Origin: Streptomyces uncialis
GTDB taxonomy: Bacteria; Actinomycetota; Actinomycetes; Streptomycetales; Streptomycetaceae
DNA length: 64,000 nucleotides
Reading direction: 5' to 3'
NCBI RefSeq assembly: GCF_001905345.1
Contig: NZ_LFBV01000006.1
Location: forward strand, 124,001 to 188,000
A program made the translations under genes and the position numbers. Shown here piece after piece: positions 24,952 to 36,058 of this stretch (within the stretch, counting starts at the first letter, position 1; each line of letters starts with the position of its first letter). The notes beneath the pieces are model-generated. The model worked only from the letters and a program-made list of their open reading frames with translations. It ran no database searches and was not told where the DNA came from.

Positions 24952-26181
24952 GTGAGCAGCGACCCGTGGGGCCGCGTCGACGAGACGGGGACCGTGTACG
25001 TGCGTACGGCCGACGGTGAGCAGGTCGTCGGTTCCTGGCAGGCAGGCTCCCCCGAGGAGGCTCTGGCCTACTTCGAGCGCAAGTACGAGGGCCTGGTCGT
25101 GGAGATCGGCCTCCTCGAACGCCGGGTCAGGACGACCGATCTGTCCAGCAAGGACGCCCAGACGGCGATCGGTCATATCCGGGAGCAGGTGGACGCGCAC
25201 CACGCGGTGGGCGATCTCCAGGCGCTGCGCGTACGGCTCGACAAGCTGGTGGAGAGCGTCGAGGCGCGCCGCGAGGAGCGCCGGGTCCAGAAGGCGAAGC
25301 AGTCCGACGAGGCCCGGCACGCCAAGGAGGCCCTGGTCGTCGAGGCGGAGGAGCTGGCGGCCAGCGAGCAGTGGCGGTCGGCCGGTGAGCGGCTGCGGGC
25401 GCTGGTGGACACCTGGAAGGGTCTGCCGCGGCTGGACCGCAAGTCCGACGACGAGCTGTGGCACCGCTTCTCGCACGCCCGCTCGGCCTTCTCCAAGCGG
25501 CGCAAGGCGCACTTCGCGTCCCTGGACGCGCAGCGCGAGGAGGCCCGCAGGACCAAGGAGCGGCTGGTCTCGGAGGCCGAGGCGCTGTCGGGTTCCACGG
25601 ACTGGGGTCCGACGGCGGCCCGCTACCGCGATCTGATGGCCGACTGGAAGGCCGCGGGCCGCGCCCAGCGGGAGCACGAGGACGATCTGTGGAACCGCTT
25701 CCGGGGTGCGCAGGACGTGTTCTTCGCGGCGCGCAGTTCGCTGTTCGCGGAGCGTGACGCGGAGCAGTCGGAGAATCTGAAGGTCAAGGAGGGGCTGGTC
25801 GAGGAGGCCGAGAAGCTCGTCCCGGTGGGCGATCTGAAGTCCGCGCGGGCCGCGTTCCGGTCGATCAACGAGCGCTGGGAGGCCGTCGGGCATGTGCCCC
25901 GGGACGCCCGGCCGCGCGTCGAGGGCCGGATGCAGGCGGTGGAGCGGGCCCTCGCGGAGTCGGAGGAGACCGAGTGGCGCCGGACCAACCCGGAGGCACG
26001 CGCGCGTGCCGAGGGTCTGACCGGTCAGCTCCAGGCCGCGGTGGACAAGCTGCGCGGGCAGGCCGAAGCGGCGCGCGCGCAGGGCAACAACGCCAAGGCG
26101 GACAAGCTGGAGCGGGAGCTGGAGGGGCGGCAGGCGCTGCTCGACCAGGCGCTCAAGGGCCTTCAGGAGTTCGGGGGCTGA
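24952..26181 (+). CDS. DUF349 coiled-coil protein
   Basis: 409 residues from the GTG at 24952, with GGAGGAGG just upstream; an open frame of 19 more codons is unsupported. The N-terminus (SSDPWGRVDETGTVYVRT) is a small beta domain. Then come repeated helical DUF349 units with the characteristic W-K and D-LW-RF spacing (LVDTWKGLPRLDRKSDDELWHRF and MADWKAAGRAQREHEDDLWNRF are two clear copies), ending in a charged coiled coil. The function is unknown in Actinobacteria. It converges on relA and shares a long terminator with it. Its constant position next to relA could mean a stringent-response link, but that is only context. Confidence 0.92.
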   Translation: MSSDPWGRVDETGTVYVRTADGEQVVGSWQAGSPEEALAYFERKYEGLVVEIGLLERRVRTTDLSSKDAQTAIGHIREQVDAHHAVGDLQALRVRLDKLVESVEARREERRVQKAKQSDEARHAKEALVVEAEELAASEQWRSAGERLRALVDTWKGLPRLDRKSDDELWHRFSHARSAFSKRRKAHFASLDAQREEARRTKERLVSEAEALSGSTDWGPTAARYRDLMADWKAAGRAQREHEDDLWNRFRGAQDVFFAARSSLFAERDAEQSENLKVKEGLVEEAEKLVPVGDLKSARAAFRSINERWEAVGHVPRDARPRVEGRMQAVERALAESEETEWRRTNPEARARAEGLTGQLQAAVDKLRGQAEAARAQGNNAKADKLERELEGRQALLDQALKGLQEFGG

Positions 26182-26200
26182 TCTCCCTCCGGCACGGAAC

Positions 26201-26251
26201 CGCACAGGGGTGGGCCCCGGCACCGAAAGTGCCGGGGCCCACCCCTGTGCG
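26201..26251. terminator. Bidirectional terminator between DUF349 gene and relA
   Basis: A perfect 23-bp inverted repeat (26201-26223 with 26229-26251) closed by a CGAAA loop sits 19 bases after the DUF349 stop and 8 bases past the relA stop. It can terminate in both directions. Confidence 0.9.
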
Positions 26252-26259
26252 CGTCCGGT

Positions 26260-28839
<2,580 letters not shown>

Positions 28840-29115
28840 GTGCGCTCCTCGTGCGCTTCCGGGTCCCTGGGTCGGGCCCCGGAAGGCCCATGGTATCGAC
28901 CCTGGGCCGTGTCCTCCCCTTGTGCGCCTCGGGGCCGGGACCGGGCGGCTCCCCGGACCGGGGCCGCCGGGCCCGGGTGTCCGGGGCGGGGGCGGTGCCG
29001 GCCCGGTGCCGGGGGCTCGCGGGCGTGGTGCGCGGGCGGGACCGCGGCCGGTGGGCCGTCGCGGGTCGGGTGACCCGTGCCGTCCATCGGACAGCCTGGG
29101 AGCGGTGGAACGCAA

Positions 29116-29148
29116 GGGACGGGCCCGGAATTCCTCCGGGCCCGTCCC
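29116..29148 (-). terminator. Terminator of the small secreted-protein gene
   Basis: A perfect 14-bp stem (GGGACGGGCCCGGA with 29135-29148) lies about 100 bases past the stop at 29246. Confidence 0.6.
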
Positions 29149-29245
29149 ATGTGTGCTGTGCGAGGCCCGCGGATCAGCGGTGCCCCGTCGTACCCCGTGG
29201 GTGTCCGTCCGTCGGCACGTGGTCAGCGGCCGGCGGACGGGGTGA

Positions 29246-29686
29246 TCAGCGCCAGCGGAAGAGCGAGGCGCCCTTCACCTGGATCGCCTTCTTGGCGGCG
29301 ACGTTGCCCCACGGCACATTGCGGATCTGGCCGCTGCGGCCGCAGCCGGCGTTGAACCACTTCTCACGGCCGTTCTGGAAGCCCTTCACCTTGATGCAGG
29401 GCGCGCCGCGCTCGGCCTTCCACTGGTAGGCGGCCTTGTAGCTGGGGCTCCCCCAGGTCGAGCAGTTGGAGGTGATCTTCTTCCAGCGGAGCGGGACGCC
29501 GACCGCGCGCTTCCAGTCGCCGCCGCACTGGGCGCCGACGTCGGGGACGGCGGTGAGGGTGATCTCGACCGGCTTCTCCGCCTTCGGCGCGGGCTGGGCC
29601 GCGCCGGCGGGAGAGGCCAGGGACGACATCGTGGCCACGGAGACCAGGGTCAGCGCGCCGGTGGCGAGCTTTCGGGAAAGCTGCAT
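29246..29686 (-). CDS. Small secreted cysteine-containing protein, function unknown
   Basis: 146 residues from the ATG at 29686, preceded by GGAGG; an ATG at 29707 would lie ahead of that ribosome site. A classical signal peptide (QLSRKLATGALTLVSVATMSSLASPAGA, cleavage expected after AGA) releases a basic mature protein of about 115 residues. Four cysteines (CGGDW, NCSTW, PCIKV, AGCGRS) suggest two disulfides. It is rich in Trp and Lys (PLRWKKITSN, YQWKAERG, EKWFNAG). I do not recognise the family. The upstream DNA is unusually A+T-rich for this chromosome, and the gene separates relA from apt, which are often adjacent in relatives, so it may be an insertion. Confidence 0.85.
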   Translation of the reverse strand: MQLSRKLATGALTLVSVATMSSLASPAGAAQPAPKAEKPVEITLTAVPDVGAQCGGDWKRAVGVPLRWKKITSNCSTWGSPSYKAAYQWKAERGAPCIKVKGFQNGREKWFNAGCGRSGQIRNVPWGNVAAKKAIQVKGASLFRWR

Positions 29687-29707
29687 CGTGTTCCTCCGTT
29701 TTTTCAT

Positions 29708-29972
29708 TCCCCTTGCGGGGTGGGTCGCCTCAGATCATGGCCGGTATTCACTTCGGCCACCAAGCGACTTGAGGAACATTTGAGCCACTTCCCAATTCCG
29801 TTGTCCGTTTCAACATTACAGGCTGACATCCGCTCTGACCTGCATGTTTTCTTAACCCACCACGGGTCGTCCACCAGATGACGGGAGTCGATATCCGCCA
29901 GTCGAATACCACCGCCTGTTTATTCCCCCGCCATTGGGAGTGGCCGGAAAACTCTCTTCACCGGACACGTAA
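29708..29972 (-). other. A+T-rich upstream region of the secreted-protein gene
   Basis: 265 bases without a gene, markedly richer in A and T than its surroundings. A short hairpin CCCCGCAAGGGG followed by AATGAAAAAAC lies just ahead of the GGAGG ribosome site on the minus strand. Several TTG and TAAT patches could be promoter elements, but no single -35/-10 pair stands out. Confidence 0.4.
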
Positions 29973-30006
29973 AAGGCGCCCCGGGAATTCCTTCCCGGAG
30001 CGCCTT
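29973..30006 (-). terminator. apt terminator
   Basis: AAGGCGCC(C)CGGGAA pairs with TTCCCGG(A)GCGCCTT around a short loop, about 18 bases past the apt stop. It closes the yajC-secD-secF-apt unit. Confidence 0.7.
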
Positions 30007-30023
30007 CGTGAATCTTCGTACGG

Positions 30024-30563
30024 TCAGACCTTGATCAGTGCCTCCAGCGGAGCGCCGTCCAGCGCCGCCTCCAGCCGGGCCCGGCCGTCCAGGAAGCCCA
30101 GCTCCATCAGGACGGCGACCCCCGCGACCTGGGCGCCGGCCCGGCGGATCAGCGACAGCGACGCCTCGGCGGTGCCGCCCGTCGCGAGGACGTCGTCGAT
30201 GACCATGACCCGGTCGCCCGGGCTGAGGTCCTCGGCGTGCACCTCGATCTCCGCGGTGCCGTACTCCAGGGCGTACGCCTGGCTGAGCGTCGCACCGGGC
30301 AGCTTCCCCGCCTTGCGGACGGGGATGAAGCCGACACCCGCGCGGACCGCCACCGGGGCCCCCAGGATGAAGCCACGGGCCTCCAGGCCCACGACCTTGG
30401 TGGCCCCGTGGCGGACGGTGAACTCCGCCAGGCTGTCCGTCAGCGCCGTGAACGCGGCCGGGTCCGCGAGCAGCGGGGTGATGTCCTTGAACACCACGCC
30501 CGGCTCCGGATAGTCCTGCACATCGCGGATACGGCTCAGCAGCAGCTCGGAGATCCCGGTCAT
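30024..30563 (-). CDS. apt: Adenine phosphoribosyltransferase
   Basis: 179 residues. It salvages adenine to AMP using PRPP. The PRPP loop is VMVIDDVLATGGTAEA, with the purine-binding region FKDITPLLADP and VVGLEARGFILGAPVA. The ATG overlaps the secF stop by four bases (ATGA), so it is translationally coupled to the Sec genes. It is last in the operon and followed by a hairpin. The secF-apt-relA order is a widespread actinobacterial arrangement; here a secreted-protein gene intervenes before relA. Confidence 0.97.
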   Translation of the reverse strand: MTGISELLLSRIRDVQDYPEPGVVFKDITPLLADPAAFTALTDSLAEFTVRHGATKVVGLEARGFILGAPVAVRAGVGFIPVRKAGKLPGATLSQAYALEYGTAEIEVHAEDLSPGDRVMVIDDVLATGGTAEASLSLIRRAGAQVAGVAVLMELGFLDGRARLEAALDGAPLEALIKV

Positions 30564-31681
30564 CGGCGCTTGCCCGACGGACGGCCGCGGCCACGGCCAC
30601 GGGACGGCGGCTGGGTACGCGGGCCGACGACGGCGGCCTGCGCCTCACCCGGCAGGACGTCCTGCGGGTCACCCTCGTCGTCGCCCTGCTCACCGGGGAC
30701 CCGCTCGTCACGGGCGGCCTGCGCGCGCTTGGCGAGGACCCGCTTCTTGAGGGCCTTCATCTGCGGCTCGCGCTCCTTGAAGTCGGCGACGAGCGGCGTG
30801 GCGATGAAGATCGACGAGTAGGCACCGGCCGCGAGGCCGACGAACAGCGACAGGGAGATGTCGTTGAGCATGCCCGCGCCCAGGACACCGCCACCGATGA
30901 ACAGCAGACCGGCGACCGGCAGCAGCGCGACGACCGTGGTGTTGATCGACCGCACCAGGGTGCTGTTGATGGAGCGGTTGGCGACCTCGCTGTAGGTGAA
31001 CTGGGTCTGTTTGGCGAGGTCCTTCGACTGTTCCTTGAGCGAGTCGAAGACCACCACCGTGTCGTACAGCGAGTAGCCGAGGATCGTCAGCAGACCGATG
31101 ACGGTACCCGGGGTCACCTCGAAGCCGACGAGGGCGTAGACACCCACGGTGATGGTGAGGTCGTGGATCAGGGCGATCAGCGCGGCCAGCGCCATCCGCC
31201 ACTCGAAGGCGATGGCGAGATAGATCACCACCAGGATCATGAACACCGCGAGACCGGTCCACGCCTTGTTGGCGATCTGCTCGCCCCAGCTCGGACCGAC
31301 GAGCTCGGCGTTGATCACCTTCGGGTCGACGTTCAGTTCCTTGGCGAGCATGGGACGGATCTGGTCGGCCTTGGTGGTGTCGACGTTGCTGATCTGGATA
31401 CGCAGACCACCGGTGCCGAGCTCCTGCACGATCGCGTCGTGCCCGGCCGCCTCCTCGGCGACCTTCTCCGCCTGGCCGGCGGACACGCTCGTCTTCGGCG
31501 TGGTGAAGACGGCGCCGCCCTGGAACTCGATGCCCATGTTGAGACCGCGCACCCCGAGGCCCACGATCGCCGCGATGGTGATCAGTATCGAGACGCCGTA
31601 CCAGAACGTGCGCTTGCCGACGAAGTCGTAGCCGACCTCACCGCGGTACAGCTTGGCGCCAAGTTCGCCGAGTCGCGACAT
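30560..31681 (-). CDS. secF: Protein translocase subunit SecF
   Basis: 373 residues. With SecD it uses the proton gradient to help complete protein export through SecYEG. Six membrane segments are apparent: one near residues 25-45 (TFWYGVSILITIAAIVGLGV) and five after the periplasmic domain. The SecD/SecF motif region GYSLYDTVVVFDSLKE is intact. The C-terminal ~60 residues are a basic, soluble tail. It starts one base after secD ends and overlaps apt by four bases. Confidence 0.97.
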   Translation of the reverse strand: MSRLGELGAKLYRGEVGYDFVGKRTFWYGVSILITIAAIVGLGVRGLNMGIEFQGGAVFTTPKTSVSAGQAEKVAEEAAGHDAIVQELGTGGLRIQISNVDTTKADQIRPMLAKELNVDPKVINAELVGPSWGEQIANKAWTGLAVFMILVVIYLAIAFEWRMALAALIALIHDLTITVGVYALVGFEVTPGTVIGLLTILGYSLYDTVVVFDSLKEQSKDLAKQTQFTYSEVANRSINSTLVRSINTTVVALLPVAGLLFIGGGVLGAGMLNDISLSLFVGLAAGAYSSIFIATPLVADFKEREPQMKALKKRVLAKRAQAARDERVPGEQGDDEGDPQDVLPGEAQAAVVGPRTQPPSRGRGRGRPSGKRR

Positions 31682-31682
31682 G

Positions 31683-33494
31683 TCACGCCTCCTTCGGGTC
31701 GGTCAGCGGGGCGACGGGGCGACGGGAGCGGCGGACCGGGGGCTTGACGCCGAGCCGCTTCGGGTCGAAGCCGGACCAGGGGTGACCGTCCGAGAAGAAC
31801 TTGGAACGGGCGGCCAGGGTCAGCAGCGGCTTGGTGAAGAAGAACACCACGAACACGTCCAGCAGGGTGGTCAGACCCAGCGTGAACGCGAAGCCCTGGA
31901 CCTTGCCGACCGTGACCACGAAGAGCACCGCGGCGGCGAGGAAGGACACGAAGTCCGAGACCAGGATGGTGCGCCGGGCGCGGGGCCAGCCGCGCTGGAC
32001 GGCGGGACGCAGCGTGCGGCCCTCACGGACCTCGTCCCGTACCCGTTCGAAGAACACGATGAACGAGTCGGCGGTGATACCGATGGCGACGATCGCGCCG
32101 CAGACGGCCGGCAGGTTCAGCGCGAAGCCGATGGCCGGGCCGAGCAGCGACATCAGCACATAGGTCAGCGCCGCGGACAGCAGCAGGGAGGCGATCGCGA
32201 TCAGCGCCAGACCGCGGTAGTACACGACGAGGTAGATCACGACGAGCGCCAGACCGATGGCACCGGCGATGAGACCCGCTTCGAGCTGCTCCCCGCCGAG
32301 CGCGGCGGTGACGGTGGTGACGCTCTGCTCCTCGAACGTGAGCGGCAGGGCGCCGTACGAGAGCATGTTGCCGAGCGCCTCGGCGGACTTCTGGTTGAAG
32401 CCACCGGAGATCTGGGCGTTGCCACCGGAGATCGCGGTGCTCACGGACGGCGCGGAGACGATCTCACCGTCGAGGACGATCGCGAACTGGTTCTCCGGGG
32501 CGGGCTTGGCGGCGAGCTGACCGGTGATGTCGCCGAACTGGTCGGCGCCCTTGCCGTCGAAGGTCATCTGCACGATCCAGCCCTCGACACCCCGGGGGTC
32601 GATGGCCGCGCTGGCTTCCTTGATCCGCTTGCCCTCGACGGCGACCGGCCCCAGCGCGTACTTGAACTGGGACTCCGGGTCACAGGAGACGATGCTCTCG
32701 CCGTTCTTCGCCACGCCGGCCTTGGAGCCCGCGTCGGCGCGGGCAGGGGCGGTGGAGCAGTCGAGCGCTTCGAGCTTCTTCTGGAGGTCTGCGGGGATGC
32801 CGGGGGCCGCCGCGGGGGCCTCGGGGGCCACGGCGGAGGGGCTGCCGCTGGGCGCGGACGAACCGGGGTTCGTGGAACCGCTGGGGGCCGGGGTCTCGTC
32901 CTGGGCGGCGAGACCACTGGTGACCGCGCGGCCCTGGGTGGTGGCCGACGGGGACGGCGAACCCGGGGGGTCGGCGGAGGTCGAGCCGGACGGCTCGGCC
33001 TTGGCGCCCTTGTCCTTCTTGTCGCCCTCGGCCTTCTCACCGGAGGTGCTGGGCGACGGCTTGGGGGTGGCCTCGCCGCCCGCTACCGCGGGCATCCCGG
33101 CGAGCACCGGGCGGAACGCCAGCTTCGCGGTCGTGCCGACCTGCTCACGGGCGGACTCCTCGTCGGTCCCCTTGGGGATGTTGACGATGATGTTGTCGTT
33201 GCCCTGGGTCTGCACCTCGGCCTCGGAGACACCGAGACCGTTCACCCGCCGCTCGATGATGCCGACGGCGGTTTCCATGTTGGTCTTGTTGACCGCGTTC
33301 TTCTGACCGGGTTCGTTCTTCGCCTTGAGCGTGATGCTCGTACCACCGGCGAGGTCGATCCCGAGCCGCGGAGTAGTGTGCCCCGAAAGGAACATTCCCC
33401 CGGTGAGCGCCACCATGGCGATCAGGGTCAGGACCAGCGTGCGCCCCGGCCTGCCCTGTGCGCTCGGCTTACGGCCCTTCTTGGGTGCTGCCAC
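31683..33494 (-). CDS. secD: Protein translocase subunit SecD with long low-complexity insert
   Basis: 603 residues. N-terminal membrane segment (LVLTLIAMVALTGGMFLSG), the periplasmic P1 region with LGIDLAGGTSITLKAK, and five C-terminal membrane segments containing the proton-pathway motif GIGITADSFIVFFERV. Between about residues 145 and 245 the periplasmic domain carries an insertion of Ser, Pro, Ala, Thr and Lys low complexity that is absent from short homologues such as E. coli SecD at this point. It is expressed from the yajC promoter with yajC, secF and apt. Confidence 0.97.
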   Translation of the reverse strand: MAAPKKGRKPSAQGRPGRTLVLTLIAMVALTGGMFLSGHTTPRLGIDLAGGTSITLKAKNEPGQKNAVNKTNMETAVGIIERRVNGLGVSEAEVQTQGNDNIIVNIPKGTDEESAREQVGTTAKLAFRPVLAGMPAVAGGEATPKPSPSTSGEKAEGDKKDKGAKAEPSGSTSADPPGSPSPSATTQGRAVTSGLAAQDETPAPSGSTNPGSSAPSGSPSAVAPEAPAAAPGIPADLQKKLEALDCSTAPARADAGSKAGVAKNGESIVSCDPESQFKYALGPVAVEGKRIKEASAAIDPRGVEGWIVQMTFDGKGADQFGDITGQLAAKPAPENQFAIVLDGEIVSAPSVSTAISGGNAQISGGFNQKSAEALGNMLSYGALPLTFEEQSVTTVTAALGGEQLEAGLIAGAIGLALVVIYLVVYYRGLALIAIASLLLSAALTYVLMSLLGPAIGFALNLPAVCGAIVAIGITADSFIVFFERVRDEVREGRTLRPAVQRGWPRARRTILVSDFVSFLAAAVLFVVTVGKVQGFAFTLGLTTLLDVFVVFFFTKPLLTLAARSKFFSDGHPWSGFDPKRLGVKPPVRRSRRPVAPLTDPKEA

Positions 33495-33635
33495 CTTGTC
33501 GTTTCTCCCTCTCCAGCCGTCCCACGCGGGTCGGGCGCCGACGGCCGGTCACTGGTGTGGAGAGATGCGGCGTGAAGCCAGCACGACCCGGGAGCCGCCG
33601 CTCGTGAGCGGTCTCGGCGGGACTCCCGGGCGTGA

Positions 33636-34139
33636 CTACTTCGCGTCCGACTCGCCGTCGGTCTTCTTCGGCTCGGCGTCGGCCGGCCGCTCGGCCTGGG
33701 CGGCCGGCGTGTCCTCGGTGTCCGGCTTGTCCTTGGCCTCGGCGTCGGACTTGCCGAGGTCGATCCGGGGACCGGCGCCGTCGGCCTCGGTGAGGGAGGA
33801 GGCGTCGTCGGGGACGGCGGAGCCGGTGATCTCGTCGGCGTCGTCGTCGGAGAACTCGGTGCCGTGGACGAGACGGTTGTACTCGTCGTCGTCCAGCACG
33901 GCGCCGATGGCGTTCTTGGCGAAGATCAGATGGACGCCGGGGGCGGCCTCGACGAGGACCGTGTCGTCACTGACCTCCTTGACGGTGGCGTACAGGCCAC
34001 CGATCGTGCGGACACCTGATCCGGGCTGCATCTGGTCCCGCATCTGGACGGCCTGCTGCTGCTTCTTCTTCGCAGACCGGGTCATCAGGAACATGGCCCC
34101 GATGAGCACGATGAACGGGAGGAGGGTCACGAGACTCAC
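33636..34139 (-). CDS. yajC: Preprotein translocase subunit YajC
   Basis: 167 residues. It is a small accessory of the SecDF complex. An N-terminal membrane segment (VTLLPFIVLIGAMFLMTRSAKKKQQ) is followed by the YajC domain (MQPGSGVRTIGGLYATVKEVSDDTVLVEAAPGVHLIFAKNAIG) and an acidic, Asp/Glu/Ala/Pro-rich C-terminal tail of about 75 residues, longer than in E. coli. It heads the yajC-secD-secF-apt unit and has a strong promoter about 95 bases upstream. The 141 bases between it and secD hold a weak GGGAG...CTCCC inverted repeat. Confidence 0.96.
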   Translation of the reverse strand: MSLVTLLPFIVLIGAMFLMTRSAKKKQQQAVQMRDQMQPGSGVRTIGGLYATVKEVSDDTVLVEAAPGVHLIFAKNAIGAVLDDDEYNRLVHGTEFSDDDADEITGSAVPDDASSLTEADGAGPRIDLGKSDAEAKDKPDTEDTPAAQAERPADAEPKKTDGESDAK

Positions 34140-34231
34140 GGGTCGGAACTTCCTTCAAGGGACCGCCGCTGCTGAGCGGCCTGATCGTTGGGGGTGTGTG
34201 ATCGCCGTCCCGATAAGGGGGGCATCGGCGG

Positions 34232-34261
34232 AGTCTAAGCGAGTCCGCGCTGATGGAACAA
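34232..34261 (-). promoter_or_regulatory. Promoter of yajC-secD-secF-apt
   Basis: On the minus strand TTGTTC (34256-34261), an 18-base spacer and TAGACT (34232-34237) form one of the best vegetative promoters in the window. Transcription would begin near 34225 with a leader of about 85 bases. Confidence 0.75.
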
Positions 34262-34308
34262 CGCTCAGCATGGCACCGGGGTTCCCGGCCCGGGGTGAGC
34301 GCGCGCCG

Positions 34309-35400
34309 TCACGCCCCGAACAGGTCCTGTTGTCCGATTCCGCCCGCGAAACCGCCGGGGGCCCGCTCAGGAGCCGTCAGTCCCAGATGCGCCCACGCGG
34401 CGGGCGTGGCCACCCGGCCACGGGGTGTACGCGCCAGCAGTCCCTCCCGGACCAGGAACGGCTCCGCGACCTCCTCGACGGTCTCCCGCTCCTCCCCCAC
34501 CGCCACGGCCAGCGTGGACAGGCCGACCGGGCCGCCGCCGAAGAGCTTCAGCAGGGCCTCCAGGACACCGCGGTCCAGCCGGTCGAGTCCGCGCGCGTCC
34601 ACCTCGTACACCCGCAGGGCGGCCCGCGCGATCTCGCGGTCGATCACCCCGTCGGCCTTGACCTGGGCGTAGTCCCGCACCCGGCGCAGCAGCCGGTTGG
34701 CGATCCGGGGGGTGCCGCGGGAGCGGCCGGCGATCTCGGCGGCTCCGGCGGTGTCGATCTCCACGTCGAGCAGTCCGGCGGAGCGGTGCACGACCCGCTC
34801 CAGCTCGGCGGGCTCGTAGAACTCCATGTGCGCGGTGAACCCGAAGCGGTCGCGCAGCGGCGGGGGCAGCAGCCCGGCGCGGGTGGTGGCGCCGACCAGG
34901 GTGAAGGGGGGCAGCTCCAGCGGGATCGCGGTGGCGCCGGGGCCCTTGCCGACGATCACGTCGACCCGGAAGTCCTCCATCGCCATGTAGAGCATCTCCT
35001 CGGCGGGCCGCGACATCCGGTGGATCTCGTCGAGGAAGAGGACCTCGCCCTCCTGGAGGGACGAGAGGATCGAGGCGAGGTCGCCCGCGTGCTGGATGGC
35101 GGGGCCGCTGGTGATCCGGATCGGGGCCTCCATCTCGGCCGCGATGATCATGGAGAGGGTGGTCTTGCCGAGGCCGGGGGCGCCGGAGAGCAGGACGTGG
35201 TCGGCGGTGGCGCCGCGCGCGCGGGCCGCCCGCAGGACGAGGTCGAGCTGCTCGCGGACCTTCTCCTGGCCGATGAACTCGTCCAGGTCCTTGGGCCGCA
35301 GCGCGGCCTCCACGGCCTGGTCCTCACGGTCCGCGGACGCGCCCACGAGCCGGTCGGCCTCGGTGTCGGGCGCCTCGTCGGTCGTGTCGTCCCGGTTCAT
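34309..35400 (-). CDS. ruvB: Holliday junction branch migration helicase RuvB
   Basis: 363 residues. This AAA+ hexameric motor drives branch migration with RuvA. Order: LRPKDLDEFIGQEKVREQL, Walker A SGAPGLGKTTLS, Walker B LFLDEIHRMS, sensor 1 VGATTRAGLL, arginine-finger region RDRFGFTAHMEFY, and a C-terminal winged helix ending RTPRGRVATPAAWAHLG. It follows ruvA by 52 bases in the ruvC-ruvA-ruvB order. The Arg/Asp-rich N-terminal ~25 residues are outside the conserved domain. Confidence 0.98.
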   Translation of the reverse strand: MNRDDTTDEAPDTEADRLVGASADREDQAVEAALRPKDLDEFIGQEKVREQLDLVLRAARARGATADHVLLSGAPGLGKTTLSMIIAAEMEAPIRITSGPAIQHAGDLASILSSLQEGEVLFLDEIHRMSRPAEEMLYMAMEDFRVDVIVGKGPGATAIPLELPPFTLVGATTRAGLLPPPLRDRFGFTAHMEFYEPAELERVVHRSAGLLDVEIDTAGAAEIAGRSRGTPRIANRLLRRVRDYAQVKADGVIDREIARAALRVYEVDARGLDRLDRGVLEALLKLFGGGPVGLSTLAVAVGEERETVEEVAEPFLVREGLLARTPRGRVATPAAWAHLGLTAPERAPGGFAGGIGQQDLFGA

Positions 35401-35452
35401 CAGGTGTGTGCCTCGCGGTTCGGTGGGGCGGGGGGCGGCGGTGCGGGGGCGC

Positions 35453-36058
35453 TCAGCGGGTCCGGTTGAGGGTCTGGAGCGCGGCCTTCAGGAGCGGGCC
35501 CACCTGGGGGGTGCCGTCGGCGGCCTCGGCCTGCGGGGTCACGGCGGCGACCGCCTCGTCGGCCTCGCGGCCCGCGTAGCCGAGGCCGATCAGGGCGGCG
35601 TGGAGCTGGTCGCGCCAGCCGCTGACCGCGGCGGCGGCGACCGGGGCGGTGCCCCGGGGGGCGCCGAGGCGGTCCTTCAGCTCCAGCAGCAGCTTCTGGG
35701 CGCCCTTCTTGCCGATACCGGGCACGGCGACGAGCGTCTTCTCGTCGGCGGTGGCGACCGCCCTGCGCAGGGTGTCCGGGCTGTGCACGGCGAGCATGGC
35801 CTGGGCGAGCCGGGGGCCGACGCCGCTCGCGGTCTGGAGCAGCTCGAACGTCTGGCGCTCGTCGTCGTCGGCGAAGCCGTACAGCGTCAGCGAGTCCTCG
35901 CGGACGACCAGCGAGGTCGCGATACGGGCGGGGGTGCCGACGCGGAGGGTGGCGAGGGTGTTCGGCGCGCACTGCACGGCGATGCCGAGGCCGCCGACCT
36001 CGACCACGGCCGCGTCGGGGGCGAGGGCTGCGACGGGTCCGCTGACGAAGGCGATCAT
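35453..36058 (-). CDS. ruvA: Holliday junction DNA-binding protein RuvA
   Basis: 201 residues. It forms the tetramer that holds the four-way junction and recruits RuvB. The N-terminal OB domain (MIAFVSGPVAALAPDAAVVEVGGLGIAVQ), the helix-hairpin-helix pair (LLQTASGVGPRLAQAML and LVAVPGIGKKGAQKLLLELK) and the C-terminal RuvB-binding domain (ALIGLGYAGREADEAV) are intact. Its ATG overlaps the ruvC stop by four bases (ATGA). Confidence 0.98.
   Translation of the reverse strand: MIAFVSGPVAALAPDAAVVEVGGLGIAVQCAPNTLATLRVGTPARIATSLVVREDSLTLYGFADDDERQTFELLQTASGVGPRLAQAMLAVHSPDTLRRAVATADEKTLVAVPGIGKKGAQKLLLELKDRLGAPRGTAPVAAAAVSGWRDQLHAALIGLGYAGREADEAVAAVTPQAEAADGTPQVGPLLKAALQTLNRTR

Noticed and set aside
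33495..33635. GGGAG...CTCCC inverted repeat between yajC and secD considered as a terminator
   Set aside because: The arms are short with many mismatches and secD has no evident promoter of its own, so the genes are more simply read as one unit.
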